Shown piece after piece: positions 16,241 to 25,298 of a DNA stretch of 64,000 nt. Under the pieces are notes generated by a model, which saw nothing but the letters and a program-made list of their open reading frames with translations, was not told where the DNA came from and did not search any database. How positions within the stretch are numbered: the stretch's first letter is position 1; each line of letters begins with the position of its first letter. A program made the translations under genes and the position numbers. The stretch comes from UBA2112 sp964488555 (GTDB taxonomy: Bacteria; Patescibacteriota; Saccharimonadia; Saccharimonadales; Saccharimonadaceae): contig CAZAUF010000003.1 of the NCBI GenBank assembly GCA_964488555.1, forward strand, positions 1 through 64,000, in the 5' to 3' direction.

Positions 16241-16897
16241 ATGGTACACTGGTCTGCAATGACCCAAATGACTCATCTTTACTTCGTTCGTCACGGCGAA
16301 TATGAAATGAATATCCGTCAAGACCTTGTGGGCGGACGTAGTAACCATGTCAGTCTCACCGAAAAAGGAATTCGCCAAGCGAAAGCTTTCGGCCAATGGC
16401 TGGCCGACTCATCTATCAAGCCTGATGCTGTGTACTTTTCACCCGCGATGCGTGCGATTCAGACCATGAACTATTCTCTTGAGTCAGCTGATCTGGATAT
16501 GGAATGCGTTGTCGATTTTCGTTTGCAAGAATTGTGTCAAGGTATCAAAGAAGGTACGTCCAGGACAGAGGCATACAACGCAGATACACTGGCGCGAATC
16601 GCAGAGGAGCAATTCGACTTCAAGTTTCCTGAAGGTGAGTCTATCGCTGACACCATGTGCCGTATGCTGGATTTCACCACTGAAGTCACCTCGGTTCATC
16701 CCCGCCACACTGTCTTTGTATATGGACACGGCTTTGCCATCCGCGCGTTAGCCGGTGCCATCAACAGCCTATCTCATGATGAAATCGTTCGCGGCATCAA
16801 GACGCCGAACTTGTCGATCAGTAGATTCGATACAACACCCGATACTCAGTCAGTCGTTTATGTAGGTAGGCGCGTTATAGATGAAGAAAGTGTATAA
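16241..16897 (+). CDS. Histidine phosphatase family protein
   Basis: A phosphoglycerate-mutase-like phosphatase: catalytic LYFVRHGEYE near the start and the second histidine in VFVYGHGFAIRALA. 218 residues, or 212 if it starts at 16259. It sits nine bases after nadE and just before nrtR, so it may act on an NAD-related or sugar phosphate, but its substrate is not evident. A second member lies at 22395-23216. Confidence 0.85.
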   Translation: MVHWSAMTQMTHLYFVRHGEYEMNIRQDLVGGRSNHVSLTEKGIRQAKAFGQWLADSSIKPDAVYFSPAMRAIQTMNYSLESADLDMECVVDFRLQELCQGIKEGTSRTEAYNADTLARIAEEQFDFKFPEGESIADTMCRMLDFTTEVTSVHPRHTVFVYGHGFAIRALAGAINSLSHDEIVRGIKTPNLSISRFDTTPDTQSVVYVGRRVIDEESV

Positions 16898-16907
16898 TAA
16901 ACATTAT
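16887..16907. promoter_or_regulatory. Possible autoregulatory operator of nrtR
   Basis: AAAGTGT-N7-ACATTAT fits the 7-7-7 operator layout with weak half-sites. It covers a TATAAT -10 box (16893-16898) and the nrtR start codon. Self-repression is an inference. Confidence 0.4.
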
Positions 16908-17583
16908 GAAATATACTAAAGAATACGTCCCACCGACACTTACCGTCGATGCTGTCTTATTTCAACTGATCGACGGTATTTTAAGTGTTCTGCTCATCGA
17001 GCGTCCAAACGAGCCATTCAAGGGAGCGTGGGCACTACCCGGCGGCTATAGTGCCCAAGGCGAAACTACATTTGACGCACTGAAGCGAATCGTCAAGACG
17101 AAAGCGGGCACAAATCTTGATACCGACCTTAGCTACGTCGAACAGCTTTACACCTTTGATACTGTCGCTCGTGACCCGCGCGGGCACGCGGTCTCAGTGA
17201 CATACATGGGATGCGGCAAGCAAATGTCACCTTCAAAAAGCGAGGCGCGCACAGCATTCTTTCCCGTTCACGACCTCCCTAAGCTCGCCTATGACCATGC
17301 CGACATCATTCGTTATGCTCACGAAAGACTCAAAGCGAAGCTCACCTACACTAACGCTGTTTACGCGTTCCTGCCTGAAAAATTCACGTTGACCGAGTTG
17401 CAAACAGCATACGAAGCCATCCTTGGTCGAGAGCTGGATAAACGAAATTTCCGTAAAAAGTTCCTAGGGCTCAACCTCATTCATGAAACCAACGAAATGA
17501 AGCGAGGCGGTGCGCACAGACCAGCCAAACTCTACCGCTTCAATTCATCGTCTCTGGAAGTCTTGTCTCGCAGTTTTGATTGA
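16906..17583 (+). CDS. nrtR: NrtR-type NAD regulator
   Basis: N-terminal Nudix-like domain (about residues 10-140) plus a C-terminal winged helix (about 150-220, FTLTELQTAYEAILGRELDK). The Nudix box is degenerate: the RExxEE glutamates are replaced (RIVKTKAG), as in NrtR repressors that bind ADP-ribose-type ligands rather than cut them. Lies among NAD genes and palindromic operators. A TATAAT box seven bases before the ATG implies a leaderless transcript. Confidence 0.87.
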   Translation: MKYTKEYVPPTLTVDAVLFQLIDGILSVLLIERPNEPFKGAWALPGGYSAQGETTFDALKRIVKTKAGTNLDTDLSYVEQLYTFDTVARDPRGHAVSVTYMGCGKQMSPSKSEARTAFFPVHDLPKLAYDHADIIRYAHERLKAKLTYTNAVYAFLPEKFTLTELQTAYEAILGRELDKRNFRKKFLGLNLIHETNEMKRGGAHRPAKLYRFNSSSLEVLSRSFD

Positions 17584-17662
17584 CATGCCGTGACTTTGGT
17601 GTATAAATAGTTCCATCCTGTTGGTTAGCGTACGGCTCGTATGCTTATGTAAGGAGCACCTA

Positions 17663-19132
17663 ATGGTTACAAAGGAGCGGGCCGAACACGACGTCATTGT
17701 CATCGGCATCGGCTTTTCCGGTATCGGCATGGCTATCGAACTGCAAAAGATGGGACAAGATTTCATCGTCCTGGAAGAGGCGTCCGACATCGGTGGCACC
17801 TGGCACCTCAACACCTACCCCGGTGTTGCCTGCGACATCCCGTCGCACTTCTACTCGTTTTCGTTCGAACCAAAGGCGGACTGGAAACACCTGTACTCCT
17901 ACGGCGGTGAGATCCATGCGTATCTCAATAGCATCGTCGACAAGTACAAACTGCGCCAGCACGTCAAACTCAATACGCGCGTCGCTCGTGCATATTGGGA
18001 TAATGACAGCAGCCGTTGGCATGTCATCACCCAGAGCGGGGACGAATACGTAGCGCAGTTCCTGGTTTCAGGCGTAGGTGCGTTGCACATACCGCTGACT
18101 CCTGAATTCCAGGATCGTGACGTATTCACAGGACCGGCGTTTCACTCTGCGCAGTGGGACCATTCGGTTGACCTGACTGGCAAGCGCGTGGCAGTGATCG
18201 GTACGGGGGCTAGTGCAATTCAGATCGTTCCGGGTATCATCCGGAAGGTCAAGGAACTGCACCTGTACCAGCGGACACCGGCATGGGTATTGCCGTTTGG
18301 CAATCCTAAAATTTCGCCACAGCTTCAACAGGCGTTTAGTACTGTCCCGGGTCTTCGTAAGGCTTTTCGGTTCAGTATCTACGCGCTTCAGGAAGCTCTG
18401 GGCTACGGAATGACCAAGCATCCAGCACTACTCAAGGGGCTGGAGATGGTTGCCAAGTCATATATGCGGCGAGTTATCAGCGATTCGGAACTCCGAAAGA
18501 AGCTGACGCCGACATATCGTGCAGGCTGCAAACGCCTAGGCAAGAGCGTCAAGTACATGCCTGCACTCGCGAACCCAAAGTCCACTGTCATCACCGATGG
18601 CATCGACCGGTTCACTGAGCGCGGAATTGTAGCTGGCGGCATCGAGCGAGAGGTCGATGTCATCGTGTACGCCACCGGCTTCCACGTGACAGATTCGATC
18701 AACTCGCTTGATATCACTGGTGCCGATGGAACGACACTGGCTGATTTGTGGGATCGAGAAGGCATGCAAACCCTTCGAGGTGTCACAGTCGCTGGCTGGC
18801 CAAACTTGTTTATCCTGCTGGGACCAAACACTGGTCTGGGGCACAACTCGGTTATCTATATGATTGAGTCTCAGATCAAATATGTCTCACAAGCGATCAA
18901 GGCGGTCCGAAAGACAGGCGCGCAAGCAATCATGCCGAAGCGTTCAGCTCAAGACCGGTTCAACGAAGACCTGCAGCGCAAACTGGAGGGCTCCGTATGG
19001 AATACCGGCGGTTGTGCCAGCTACTATCTCGATAAGCACGGCAAAAACCGCACGCTCTGGTCAGGTTTCACGTGGCAGTACCGCCTCGCGGTGCGAAAGC
19101 TAAAGCCTGGGGAGTACGAATTCCTTGGCTAG
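17663..19132 (+). CDS. Flavin monooxygenase, Baeyer-Villiger type
   Basis: A 489-residue FAD- and NADPH-dependent enzyme: FAD-binding GIGFSGIG (about residues 15-22), GGTWHLNTYPGVACDIPS, the Baeyer-Villiger fingerprint FTGPAFHSAQWD (from about 155) and the NADPH-binding GTGASA. Expected to insert oxygen into ketones or oxidise soft heteroatoms; the substrate is unknown. The start at 17663 follows AAGGAG. Higher GC than neighbours and unusual in a reduced CPR-like genome, so acquisition by transfer is likely. Confidence 0.9.
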   Translation: MVTKERAEHDVIVIGIGFSGIGMAIELQKMGQDFIVLEEASDIGGTWHLNTYPGVACDIPSHFYSFSFEPKADWKHLYSYGGEIHAYLNSIVDKYKLRQHVKLNTRVARAYWDNDSSRWHVITQSGDEYVAQFLVSGVGALHIPLTPEFQDRDVFTGPAFHSAQWDHSVDLTGKRVAVIGTGASAIQIVPGIIRKVKELHLYQRTPAWVLPFGNPKISPQLQQAFSTVPGLRKAFRFSIYALQEALGYGMTKHPALLKGLEMVAKSYMRRVISDSELRKKLTPTYRAGCKRLGKSVKYMPALANPKSTVITDGIDRFTERGIVAGGIEREVDVIVYATGFHVTDSINSLDITGADGTTLADLWDREGMQTLRGVTVAGWPNLFILLGPNTGLGHNSVIYMIESQIKYVSQAIKAVRKTGAQAIMPKRSAQDRFNEDLQRKLEGSVWNTGGCASYYLDKHGKNRTLWSGFTWQYRLAVRKLKPGEYEFLG

Positions 19133-19168
19133 CTGACCGAGTCACTCCAACCATCCAACCAAACCAGG

Positions 19169-19204
19169 ATGGCCCGGATGAAGCAATTCATCCGGGCCAT
19201 TTTC
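19169..19204 (+). terminator. Strong terminator after the monooxygenase
   Basis: ATGGCCCGGATGAA pairs perfectly with TTCATCCGGGCCAT around GCAA, a 14-bp stem, followed by TTTTC. Confidence 0.9.
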
Positions 19205-19218
19205 ATATATAAACTTTG

Positions 19219-20218
19219 TTACCACGGTGAAAAACCGGTATACATTTTGAGTGCCTCAGTGCTCAACTTATGCGAAAGTTTTTCTAGCTTATCAAGATCT
19301 TGTATCTTATAGGCGTCTTCAGGTAGAGAAAATTCACCCAACCATGCAAAATTATACATGCTGCTCGCAATAGAGGCTGTACTGTCTGCATCGCCTCCCA
19401 TATTGACTGCTGTATACACCGTTTTTTCATAATCGAGCGTGCCATGAAGAAACGCCGCATACCATCCCTTCATCTCTCCTACTATGTCACGACTGTGAAT
19501 GAGATGTCGTAGCGGTAGCAGGGCGTTGCTTATGTCCCACGTCGAACGAAATGCTTTTTCATGATACTCCGCAATCTCCTGAATGCGTTGAGCAAATGCC
19601 CACGGATGGTACGTCTCCTGCTCGTCCAAGAGCGTCGTTAATACATCACCGTGAACTCGCGTAGCTATTTTGCGACATCGTTATTATGAGTCATAGCAGT
19701 CAATTGATCGTACTGATCATAACGGTTGCGATGGTCAACGCCTTCCGCTACTTGCCAATAGACGAGCGGAGCCATTTTATCAGCACGCCGTTGCCCGTGC
19801 CTTCTTTGCTGCCCGATTCATGCGGCGATACGCCGCCGATAATTTTCTGTACGCTCTCAGTCGTCGAACCGCCCAAGAAGCGAGTCAATACTCGACCACG
19901 TGGTGTTGTGTCCCTTGGCGTTTCCCTGTAAGCGCGTACGTGTTCGTCCGCCATCGTTCCTATATCAAAGCCTCTTGCTTTTATAAGTGCACGGGATACT
20001 GCGACAGAGAGCTGTGTATCATCACTTGTCGTGCCCTCTGGAAAATCAAGCATCACATACGAATTGTCAACAACCGGTATGAACTTGTTGACGCCTCCGT
20101 ACTTGTTTTCAATAAAATCGTAACTCCGTGTTTCTACTGGCAAGCCAGCCGCATCGCCGTAAGCGATCGAGGGCAGGAGTTGCCTTCCGGCTTTTTCGAA
20201 TGTTCCGCGTCGTACCAT
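19219..20218 (-). pseudogene. ADP-ribosylglycohydrolase (DraG family), two frameshifts
   Basis: The N-terminal part (20218 to about 19775) has GDAAGLPVE, TSDDTQLS and ESGSKEGTGNGV. The C-terminal part has NMGGDADSTAS, the second metal-binding motif. Two breaks separate them, both at runs of four A on the coding strand (plus-strand 19775-19778 and 19668-19671). Adding one A at each restores one frame of about 333 residues, through MAPLVYW and MTHNNDVAKIATRVHGD. Either sequencing errors in homopolymers or true decay. An intact enzyme would remove ADP-ribose from proteins. An NrtR-type operator lies just upstream. Confidence 0.85.
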
Positions 20219-20242
20219 AGTGACCCCACTTTCATTGTTACT

Positions 20243-20263
20243 TTAGTGTCAATATAACACTAA
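20243..20263. promoter_or_regulatory. NrtR-box-like operator before the DraG-family gene
   Basis: Perfect TTAGTGT-N7-ACACTAA palindrome, 25 bases before the start of the ADP-ribosylglycohydrolase gene on the minus strand. Same layout as the nadD/nadE operator. Confidence 0.78.
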
Positions 20264-20276
20264 CACCTCACTGTGT

Positions 20277-21053
20277 CTACAGCTCTTCGTCGGGTTTAGT
20301 AGAGCTCTCCCATAAACCGTCAAACATCACGGCATACGTACGCGCTATCTCCTCCGATGTAATCAATATGGCTGACTTCTCTCCGATGGAATGAATGAAG
20401 AGTACCTTGTCGTCGAACTGTATGATTGTCGCCGTAAACTGTCCAGATAGCTCAGGACGTAAATATCGCGGCCGTCGCATAAGTAGTTGATGCAGGTCAA
20501 GCTTGGCATGAGTACCCCTCGGATATTCCCACAATGTCTTAGCTTGGATACCCCGCTCGCTTCTCGTGCGCATGAAATAATTGGCGTACTCCTCGGGCAT
20601 TTGCGAGAAGAAGTTTGATTTTGGCGCGACGATACGCCATTTACGATTCCGACAGTATAGTGCCCTATCGACAGCCGATTTTATACCATTCAGACCATCA
20701 AACTTCTCCACCGCTACTGCAGTAGGTTCGTTTCGCGGCTCCGGAAACTCCTCCAAAAGTTCAGTCAACTCATGCTTTTGGGTTTCAAGTGCTGCTTGAC
20801 GACGCGTCAGCATCTGCAAGAGGTACTCCGGCTGCGTCATTGTATACATCAACTTGCCGCCAGATTTTGATTCATGACAAAAACCCTTCTTCTTGAGCGT
20901 ATCAAGCGCGTGATATGCCGTAGTGCGATTAATGCCCGTCTTGTCGACCAATTCGCCTACTCCGACCTCGACAAACGTCAATCCCGTGAGGTACAACGTT
21001 CGTTCCGTTTTACCAAGGTCAAATGATTCTAGTAGTGATTCTAATTTCTTCAT
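20277..21053 (-). CDS. TrmB-like transcriptional regulator
   Basis: A 258-residue protein with an N-terminal winged helix (about 10-75; INRTTAYHALDTLKKKGF as the recognition region), a helical linker and a C-terminal sensor-like domain. TrmB proteins are mainly sugar-responsive regulators in archaea and occur in CPR bacteria. It is divergent from the unknown gene at 21183, its most likely target. Confidence 0.8.
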   Translation of the reverse strand: MKKLESLLESFDLGKTERTLYLTGLTFVEVGVGELVDKTGINRTTAYHALDTLKKKGFCHESKSGGKLMYTMTQPEYLLQMLTRRQAALETQKHELTELLEEFPEPRNEPTAVAVEKFDGLNGIKSAVDRALYCRNRKWRIVAPKSNFFSQMPEEYANYFMRTRSERGIQAKTLWEYPRGTHAKLDLHQLLMRRPRYLRPELSGQFTATIIQFDDKVLFIHSIGEKSAILITSEEIARTYAVMFDGLWESSTKPDEEL

Positions 21054-21182
21054 TACAAAGTAACTTCAACATTGTATTCTGTATTTTATATCTGTTAATT
21101 ATATATTGTTTATACTCTTTCGTAAACACACATTGTACATTTGATTGATCCGAATTATTGTAGCACCAGAGGAGATACCATT

Positions 21183-22388
21183 ATGGAAAAGCAATTCTTA
21201 CAGAATAAAAACCACGAGGAGAGAGAAGTCGTACCGCTTAATCAAGCGCGGTTTTTAGACAAGCTTGAACCGGAATATGAGCAACAATGGAACAGCATGC
21301 TTGACAGTGCCGCAGAGCTGAAAATAAATATGAAAGACTTCGCCTTACCGCTCTGGGGTGATGATACCTTCCCGCAAGCTATCCGCGATCGCGCGTTACT
21401 GCTTGTAGTTGGAAAAGACGACCATGAAAAATGGAAGGGGCCATGGGGAGCTGAGCTACTGCAAGCATTTTTTGGATTTAACGAAAGACTAAACGGGCTC
21501 GCAACAAGCAGTACAACCTTCAAGTCATGGCTAGAAGAAGCACTTAGTTACGGTGACATTATCGACGACAAAGTTCTTTACAAGCTTTCGTATGATTATT
21601 TTACGAATGGCGACTGGGATCAGCAACGGTTTGAGCAAACGCTTGAAAAGTTTGACCCAGCTCAGGTGCAGCGGGTATGGCAGAACCCGTTCGATGAATA
21701 CGACAGTGGCCCTCCTGTATTGCCATATATAGACGATATCCTCAATGGCAGATCAGTCGGCAAATCAAACATGAAGATGCAACAATGGGCTCAAGAAAAA
21801 TATGATATATACATACAAAATTTTATCTTAAATGAAAAAATCTTGCCGTCATGGCTACAGAACCTCTCTCCGGCCGTCATCAAAAACGTAGTCCAAAGAG
21901 AGTATAAAAGGGTTGAAAATGATGAAATACTACCCCTTAATATCATCGCTGCTTACGAGAAATACCTCATCGGATTCTACGATGGCTTCCGGTTTGAGCA
22001 ATACGAAGCTGCTTGTAATGGGTCAAGTATATTGAAGCATTTAGGTGAATTTTCTCAACGCACGCTCCTCGCCTACCTGCAATCTCGCTACCAAGACGCA
22101 ATACAATTTCGCGGCACGTTGACACGTGAAGACGAAGACATTATTCTTTCACATATCACCGTACCTTTACCCGTCAAATTCATAGATTTTGCTGACAGAA
22201 TGGACAAGATACGCGCAGAAGAGAGCAAAGCATACACTGAATGGCTCATCAAGGAAAAGGAAAGTCGCAAAAAGCGAGAGGCGGAAAGAGTCATTGATAA
22301 ACAGAGACAAAAAGACGCCAGGATAAAACTACATAACGCAAAAGCAGCCTACTTGCACGCACAAGGCATTTTTACCAATGACAAGTAG
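21183..22388 (+). CDS. Soluble protein of unknown function
   Basis: A 401-residue, mostly helical protein rich in Glu, Lys, Trp and Tyr, ending in a long charged helix of about 60 residues (around 340-395). No signal peptide, membrane segment or recognised catalytic motif. The start at 21183 follows GAGGAG. Divergent from a TrmB-like regulator across 129 AT-rich bases, suggesting a regulated pair. Convergent with a histidine phosphatase gene only six bases away. Confidence 0.75.
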   Translation: MEKQFLQNKNHEEREVVPLNQARFLDKLEPEYEQQWNSMLDSAAELKINMKDFALPLWGDDTFPQAIRDRALLLVVGKDDHEKWKGPWGAELLQAFFGFNERLNGLATSSTTFKSWLEEALSYGDIIDDKVLYKLSYDYFTNGDWDQQRFEQTLEKFDPAQVQRVWQNPFDEYDSGPPVLPYIDDILNGRSVGKSNMKMQQWAQEKYDIYIQNFILNEKILPSWLQNLSPAVIKNVVQREYKRVENDEILPLNIIAAYEKYLIGFYDGFRFEQYEAACNGSSILKHLGEFSQRTLLAYLQSRYQDAIQFRGTLTREDEDIILSHITVPLPVKFIDFADRMDKIRAEESKAYTEWLIKEKESRKKREAERVIDKQRQKDARIKLHNAKAAYLHAQGIFTNDK

Positions 22389-22394
22389 ATGACA

Positions 22395-23216
22395 CTAGTC
22401 GCCCAAAAGACGTGGCGCATACTCGGCTTGCTCGAGCAGTTCAATACCGGTATATCTTGGACGAGCTGGGAGTTCTATCCACCTGCCACCGAACGGCGAA
22501 TTCTCTACATCAGTCGGATGAATCATCCTGCGCCAACTGAGCTTTTCACGCACATCGCTTGGATCGTCTGGGTTCACACGTGAATAGTGCACGATCGTAC
22601 AGTTCTTGACTGTCTGGGTTTCATCTTCTTCCATCTCTTCGAATTGCTCAGGCAGCATGCGCTCGATATTGTAACGAGCGATACCGATGAAGTCACCATG
22701 AGTGACCACGATGACTCGCTTACCGTCCGCCTCACGATGCAGTGTCCCCTGAAAGTCACGCCAGCGTCCGCTGACCTCGTAGCGACTCTCGCCGCCGTCA
22801 AGCTTGACATACCACGGTGATTGACTATACGCCTTGACAGTGTGGGCAAAGATCTTTTCGCGTTCATCTCGTGGCATTGAACCATACACACCCCAACTGC
22901 GCTCTACTACACGATCCTCAATTATCCAGCCGTCGCAATCTCCTCCACCGACATACGCAGCTGTTTCGCGCGTACGAAGAAACGGAGAAAAATAACGAAA
23001 ATCAAATGTTGTGACACCGCCCAAATTCGCGTCAATCCATTTTTTTGCTGCTTTCGCCTGCTCGATACCTTGTGCCGAAAGTCGCTGTTGCCAATCGGGA
23101 CGATCGTTTATCAATTGTTCCTTTTCGTGACGCGTACCATTTTTATCTGCTTTTTGGATAATATTTGCTTCAGACTGTCCATGACGGACAAATACGAGGT
23201 CGTTTGGCATTGGCAT
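22395..23216 (-). CDS. Histidine phosphatase family protein
   Basis: A 273-residue phosphoglycerate-mutase-like phosphatase with LVFVRHGQSEAN at the start and VIVVTHGDFIGIAR later, giving the two catalytic histidines. The C-terminal extension (about 190-273) is longer than usual. Divergent from the nicotinamidase gene; the spacer holds two NrtR-type operators, so it may belong to the NAD regulon. Substrate unknown. Confidence 0.85.
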   Translation of the reverse strand: MPMPNDLVFVRHGQSEANIIQKADKNGTRHEKEQLINDRPDWQQRLSAQGIEQAKAAKKWIDANLGGVTTFDFRYFSPFLRTRETAAYVGGGDCDGWIIEDRVVERSWGVYGSMPRDEREKIFAHTVKAYSQSPWYVKLDGGESRYEVSGRWRDFQGTLHREADGKRVIVVTHGDFIGIARYNIERMLPEQFEEMEEDETQTVKNCTIVHYSRVNPDDPSDVREKLSWRRMIHPTDVENSPFGGRWIELPARPRYTGIELLEQAEYAPRLLGD

Positions 23217-23282
23217 TGGGTACCTCCTTTTGCTGTATGTATATATTGCTTACACAATAGCTCATTTTTCAATTTTTGTAAA

Positions 23283-23303
23283 TTAGTGTTGACATTACAC
23301 AAA
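23283..23303. promoter_or_regulatory. NrtR-box-like operator before nicotinamidase
   Basis: TTAGTGT-N7-ACACAAA, six of seven right half-site matches to ACACTAA. The left half and the following TTGAC match the nadD/nadE operator. Lies between divergent phosphatase and nicotinamidase genes. Confidence 0.72.
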
Positions 23304-23325
23304 CAAAAGAATACTATGATGTTAG

Positions 23326-23346
23326 AAAGTGTAAAAAGTACACTTA
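23326..23346. promoter_or_regulatory. Second operator-like site before nicotinamidase
   Basis: AAAGTGT-N7-ACACTTA keeps the inner AGTGT/ACACT palindrome and the seven-base spacing, 22 bases downstream of the end of the first site, about two helical turns. Confidence 0.6.
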
Positions 23347-23371
23347 CATAACAAACGGGGGAGAGAAGAAT

Positions 23372-24031
23372 ATGAAATCTCAAGAACGACGAGCACTCGC
23401 AATCATAGACGCGCAGAATGATTTTATAAATGGTAGCCTCGCCGTACCTGGTGGTGAACGAAATATAAACAAGATCAATGAGGCAACTCGGGCATACGGT
23501 CGAGCTGCCCTGCCTATAGCCACCACACAGGACTGGCATCCAAAAAACACGGCTCATTTCGCTGACGGTGAACCAAACTATGTCGACACTTGGCCAGTTC
23601 ACTGTGTCGCTGGAAGCAAAGGTGCTGAGCTTTACCCAGAGCTAGACGTTGCCAGGCACCACGCTCTCGCGACTCGATTCCTAAAAGGCACGGGAGCATG
23701 TGAGTCACCAGCCGATGACGACAGCTACACAGGCGTGCTCGCGCGCAATCCCGAAACAGGCCTACTTCTGCCCGAATGGCTTGAACAGCACAATATCGCG
23801 GAAGTAGACGTGCTGGGTTACGCCATCGGAGACGGCGACGAGCACCCGCTCTGTGTCGACTCCACCGCCATGGATCTGCACCGTCTTGGCTATAAAGTAA
23901 ACGTCATTACTGATGCGGTCGAAGAAGTGCTACCAGAAAATCGCGCGAAATGTTTCAAAAACCTCGGCGAAAAAGGCATCCGTCTCATCACGTTGGAGGA
24001 AATGATTGGAGAACTGAGCCATGAAGCCTAA
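23372..24031 (+). CDS. pncA: Nicotinamidase
   Basis: Deamidates nicotinamide to nicotinate. Has the catalytic Asp in AIIDAQNDF (about residues 10-18), the metal site TTQDWHPKNTAHF and the cysteine in LCVDSTAMDLHRLG. 219 residues. First gene of an operon: its stop overlaps pncB by 11 bases, and a GGGGGAGAG site precedes the ATG. Two NrtR-type operators lie upstream, so expression should respond to NAD status. Confidence 0.93.
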   Translation: MKSQERRALAIIDAQNDFINGSLAVPGGERNINKINEATRAYGRAALPIATTQDWHPKNTAHFADGEPNYVDTWPVHCVAGSKGAELYPELDVARHHALATRFLKGTGACESPADDDSYTGVLARNPETGLLLPEWLEQHNIAEVDVLGYAIGDGDEHPLCVDSTAMDLHRLGYKVNVITDAVEEVLPENRAKCFKNLGEKGIRLITLEEMIGELSHEA

Positions 24032-25298
24032 CGAACGCGCACCGCTCTCAAGCGGTATCGACTTTTACAAATTCACCATGGGCGACATGATTTATCACAA
24101 GCACCCCGACGCCGAGGTGACCTTCACGTTCAAAAACCGAAATCTCGCCAAGGGCGAGCGTATCAGTCGACTCGTCACCCCGCAAGCATTCAAAGAACGG
24201 CTGTCAGATATCCAGGAACACGGCTTCAGTGACGAGGAAATCGACTACTTGGCTAGTCTGAAAAACCAAAAGGATGGCGGTCCGCGGTTTACGCCGGAAT
24301 ACCTGAACTTCCTGCGAAATCTGCGCCTGCCAGACGTATCGATAGATATCGATCCCGAGACGCAGGAGCTCGACATCCATGCGACAGGCAAGTGGCACGA
24401 GGTAAGCCTGTGGGAAACGGTCATCATGTCTGAACTGACCGAGATGTACACTGAACTGCGCATGCACGAACAAGGACTCAGCAAAGCAGAAGTCTGGAAC
24501 GAAGCGGATCGTCGTCTTGACGAAAAAATCTTTCTACTCGAAAACAACCCTCAGATTAAATTCGCCGAATTTGGCACACGTCGCCGCTCGAGCTATGAAT
24601 GGCAAGAGCACGTCGTGCAGCGACTCGTCGAAGAGGTACCTGAGAACTTGATCGGTACCAGTAATCCATGGCTGGCACACAAACTCGGTATCAAAGCTAT
24701 CGGTACGTTCGCACACGAACTCCCCATGGTCTACGCCGGACTGGAAGACGCGGCCGGTAATAACCCGCTCGACGGTCACGCCAAAATGCTGCGCGACTGG
24801 GAGGAGTTTCATCGTGGCGATTTATTGATCGCTCTGACTGACACGTTTGGTTCTGAATTTTTCTTCAACACATTCACGCGTGAACAGGCTGAGCAGTGGG
24901 CGGGGTTTCGTCAAGACTCTGGCGACCCGATCGAGTTCGGCAAACGCGCCATTAAATTTTTGCACGACAACGATATCGATCCGCTCACGAAAATGGACTT
25001 ATCGAGCGATAGTTTGGATGTTTCAAAAATGATTGAAATAGGCGACGCGCTTGAGGGCAAGATCCAGCATACGTACGGCCCAGGCACCAATATGACCAAT
25101 GACATGCACGAGGATTCACCGCCAACGAATATTGTCGTCAAAGCCACTGCCGTTAACGGTATCGCAACGGTCAAACTGAGCGATGACGCAGGTAAACACA
25201 CGGGACCGAAAGAGCAAGTCGAAAGATACCAACGTGCTGTTCATAAAGTCAATACTATGGCTCGTCGAGTCGTAGCCGAGACAGTCAGCCTGGCATGA
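24021..25298 (+). CDS. pncB: Nicotinate phosphoribosyltransferase
   Basis: Makes nicotinate mononucleotide from nicotinate and PRPP, feeding NadD. Signature blocks: SGIDFYKFTMGDMIYHKHP at the start, FGTRRRSSYEWQ, GTFAHELPMVY and FRQDSGDP. 425 residues, matching the bacterial PncB form. Overlaps the genes on both sides, consistent with coupled translation of pncA-pncB-Nudix/kinase. Confidence 0.95.
   Translation: MKPNERAPLSSGIDFYKFTMGDMIYHKHPDAEVTFTFKNRNLAKGERISRLVTPQAFKERLSDIQEHGFSDEEIDYLASLKNQKDGGPRFTPEYLNFLRNLRLPDVSIDIDPETQELDIHATGKWHEVSLWETVIMSELTEMYTELRMHEQGLSKAEVWNEADRRLDEKIFLLENNPQIKFAEFGTRRRSSYEWQEHVVQRLVEEVPENLIGTSNPWLAHKLGIKAIGTFAHELPMVYAGLEDAAGNNPLDGHAKMLRDWEEFHRGDLLIALTDTFGSEFFFNTFTREQAEQWAGFRQDSGDPIEFGKRAIKFLHDNDIDPLTKMDLSSDSLDVSKMIEIGDALEGKIQHTYGPGTNMTNDMHEDSPPTNIVVKATAVNGIATVKLSDDAGKHTGPKEQVERYQRAVHKVNTMARRVVAETVSLA

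Noticed and set aside
24245..24812. Minus-strand open frames within pncB
   Set aside because: Antisense to a conserved enzyme gene; no ribosome-binding site.
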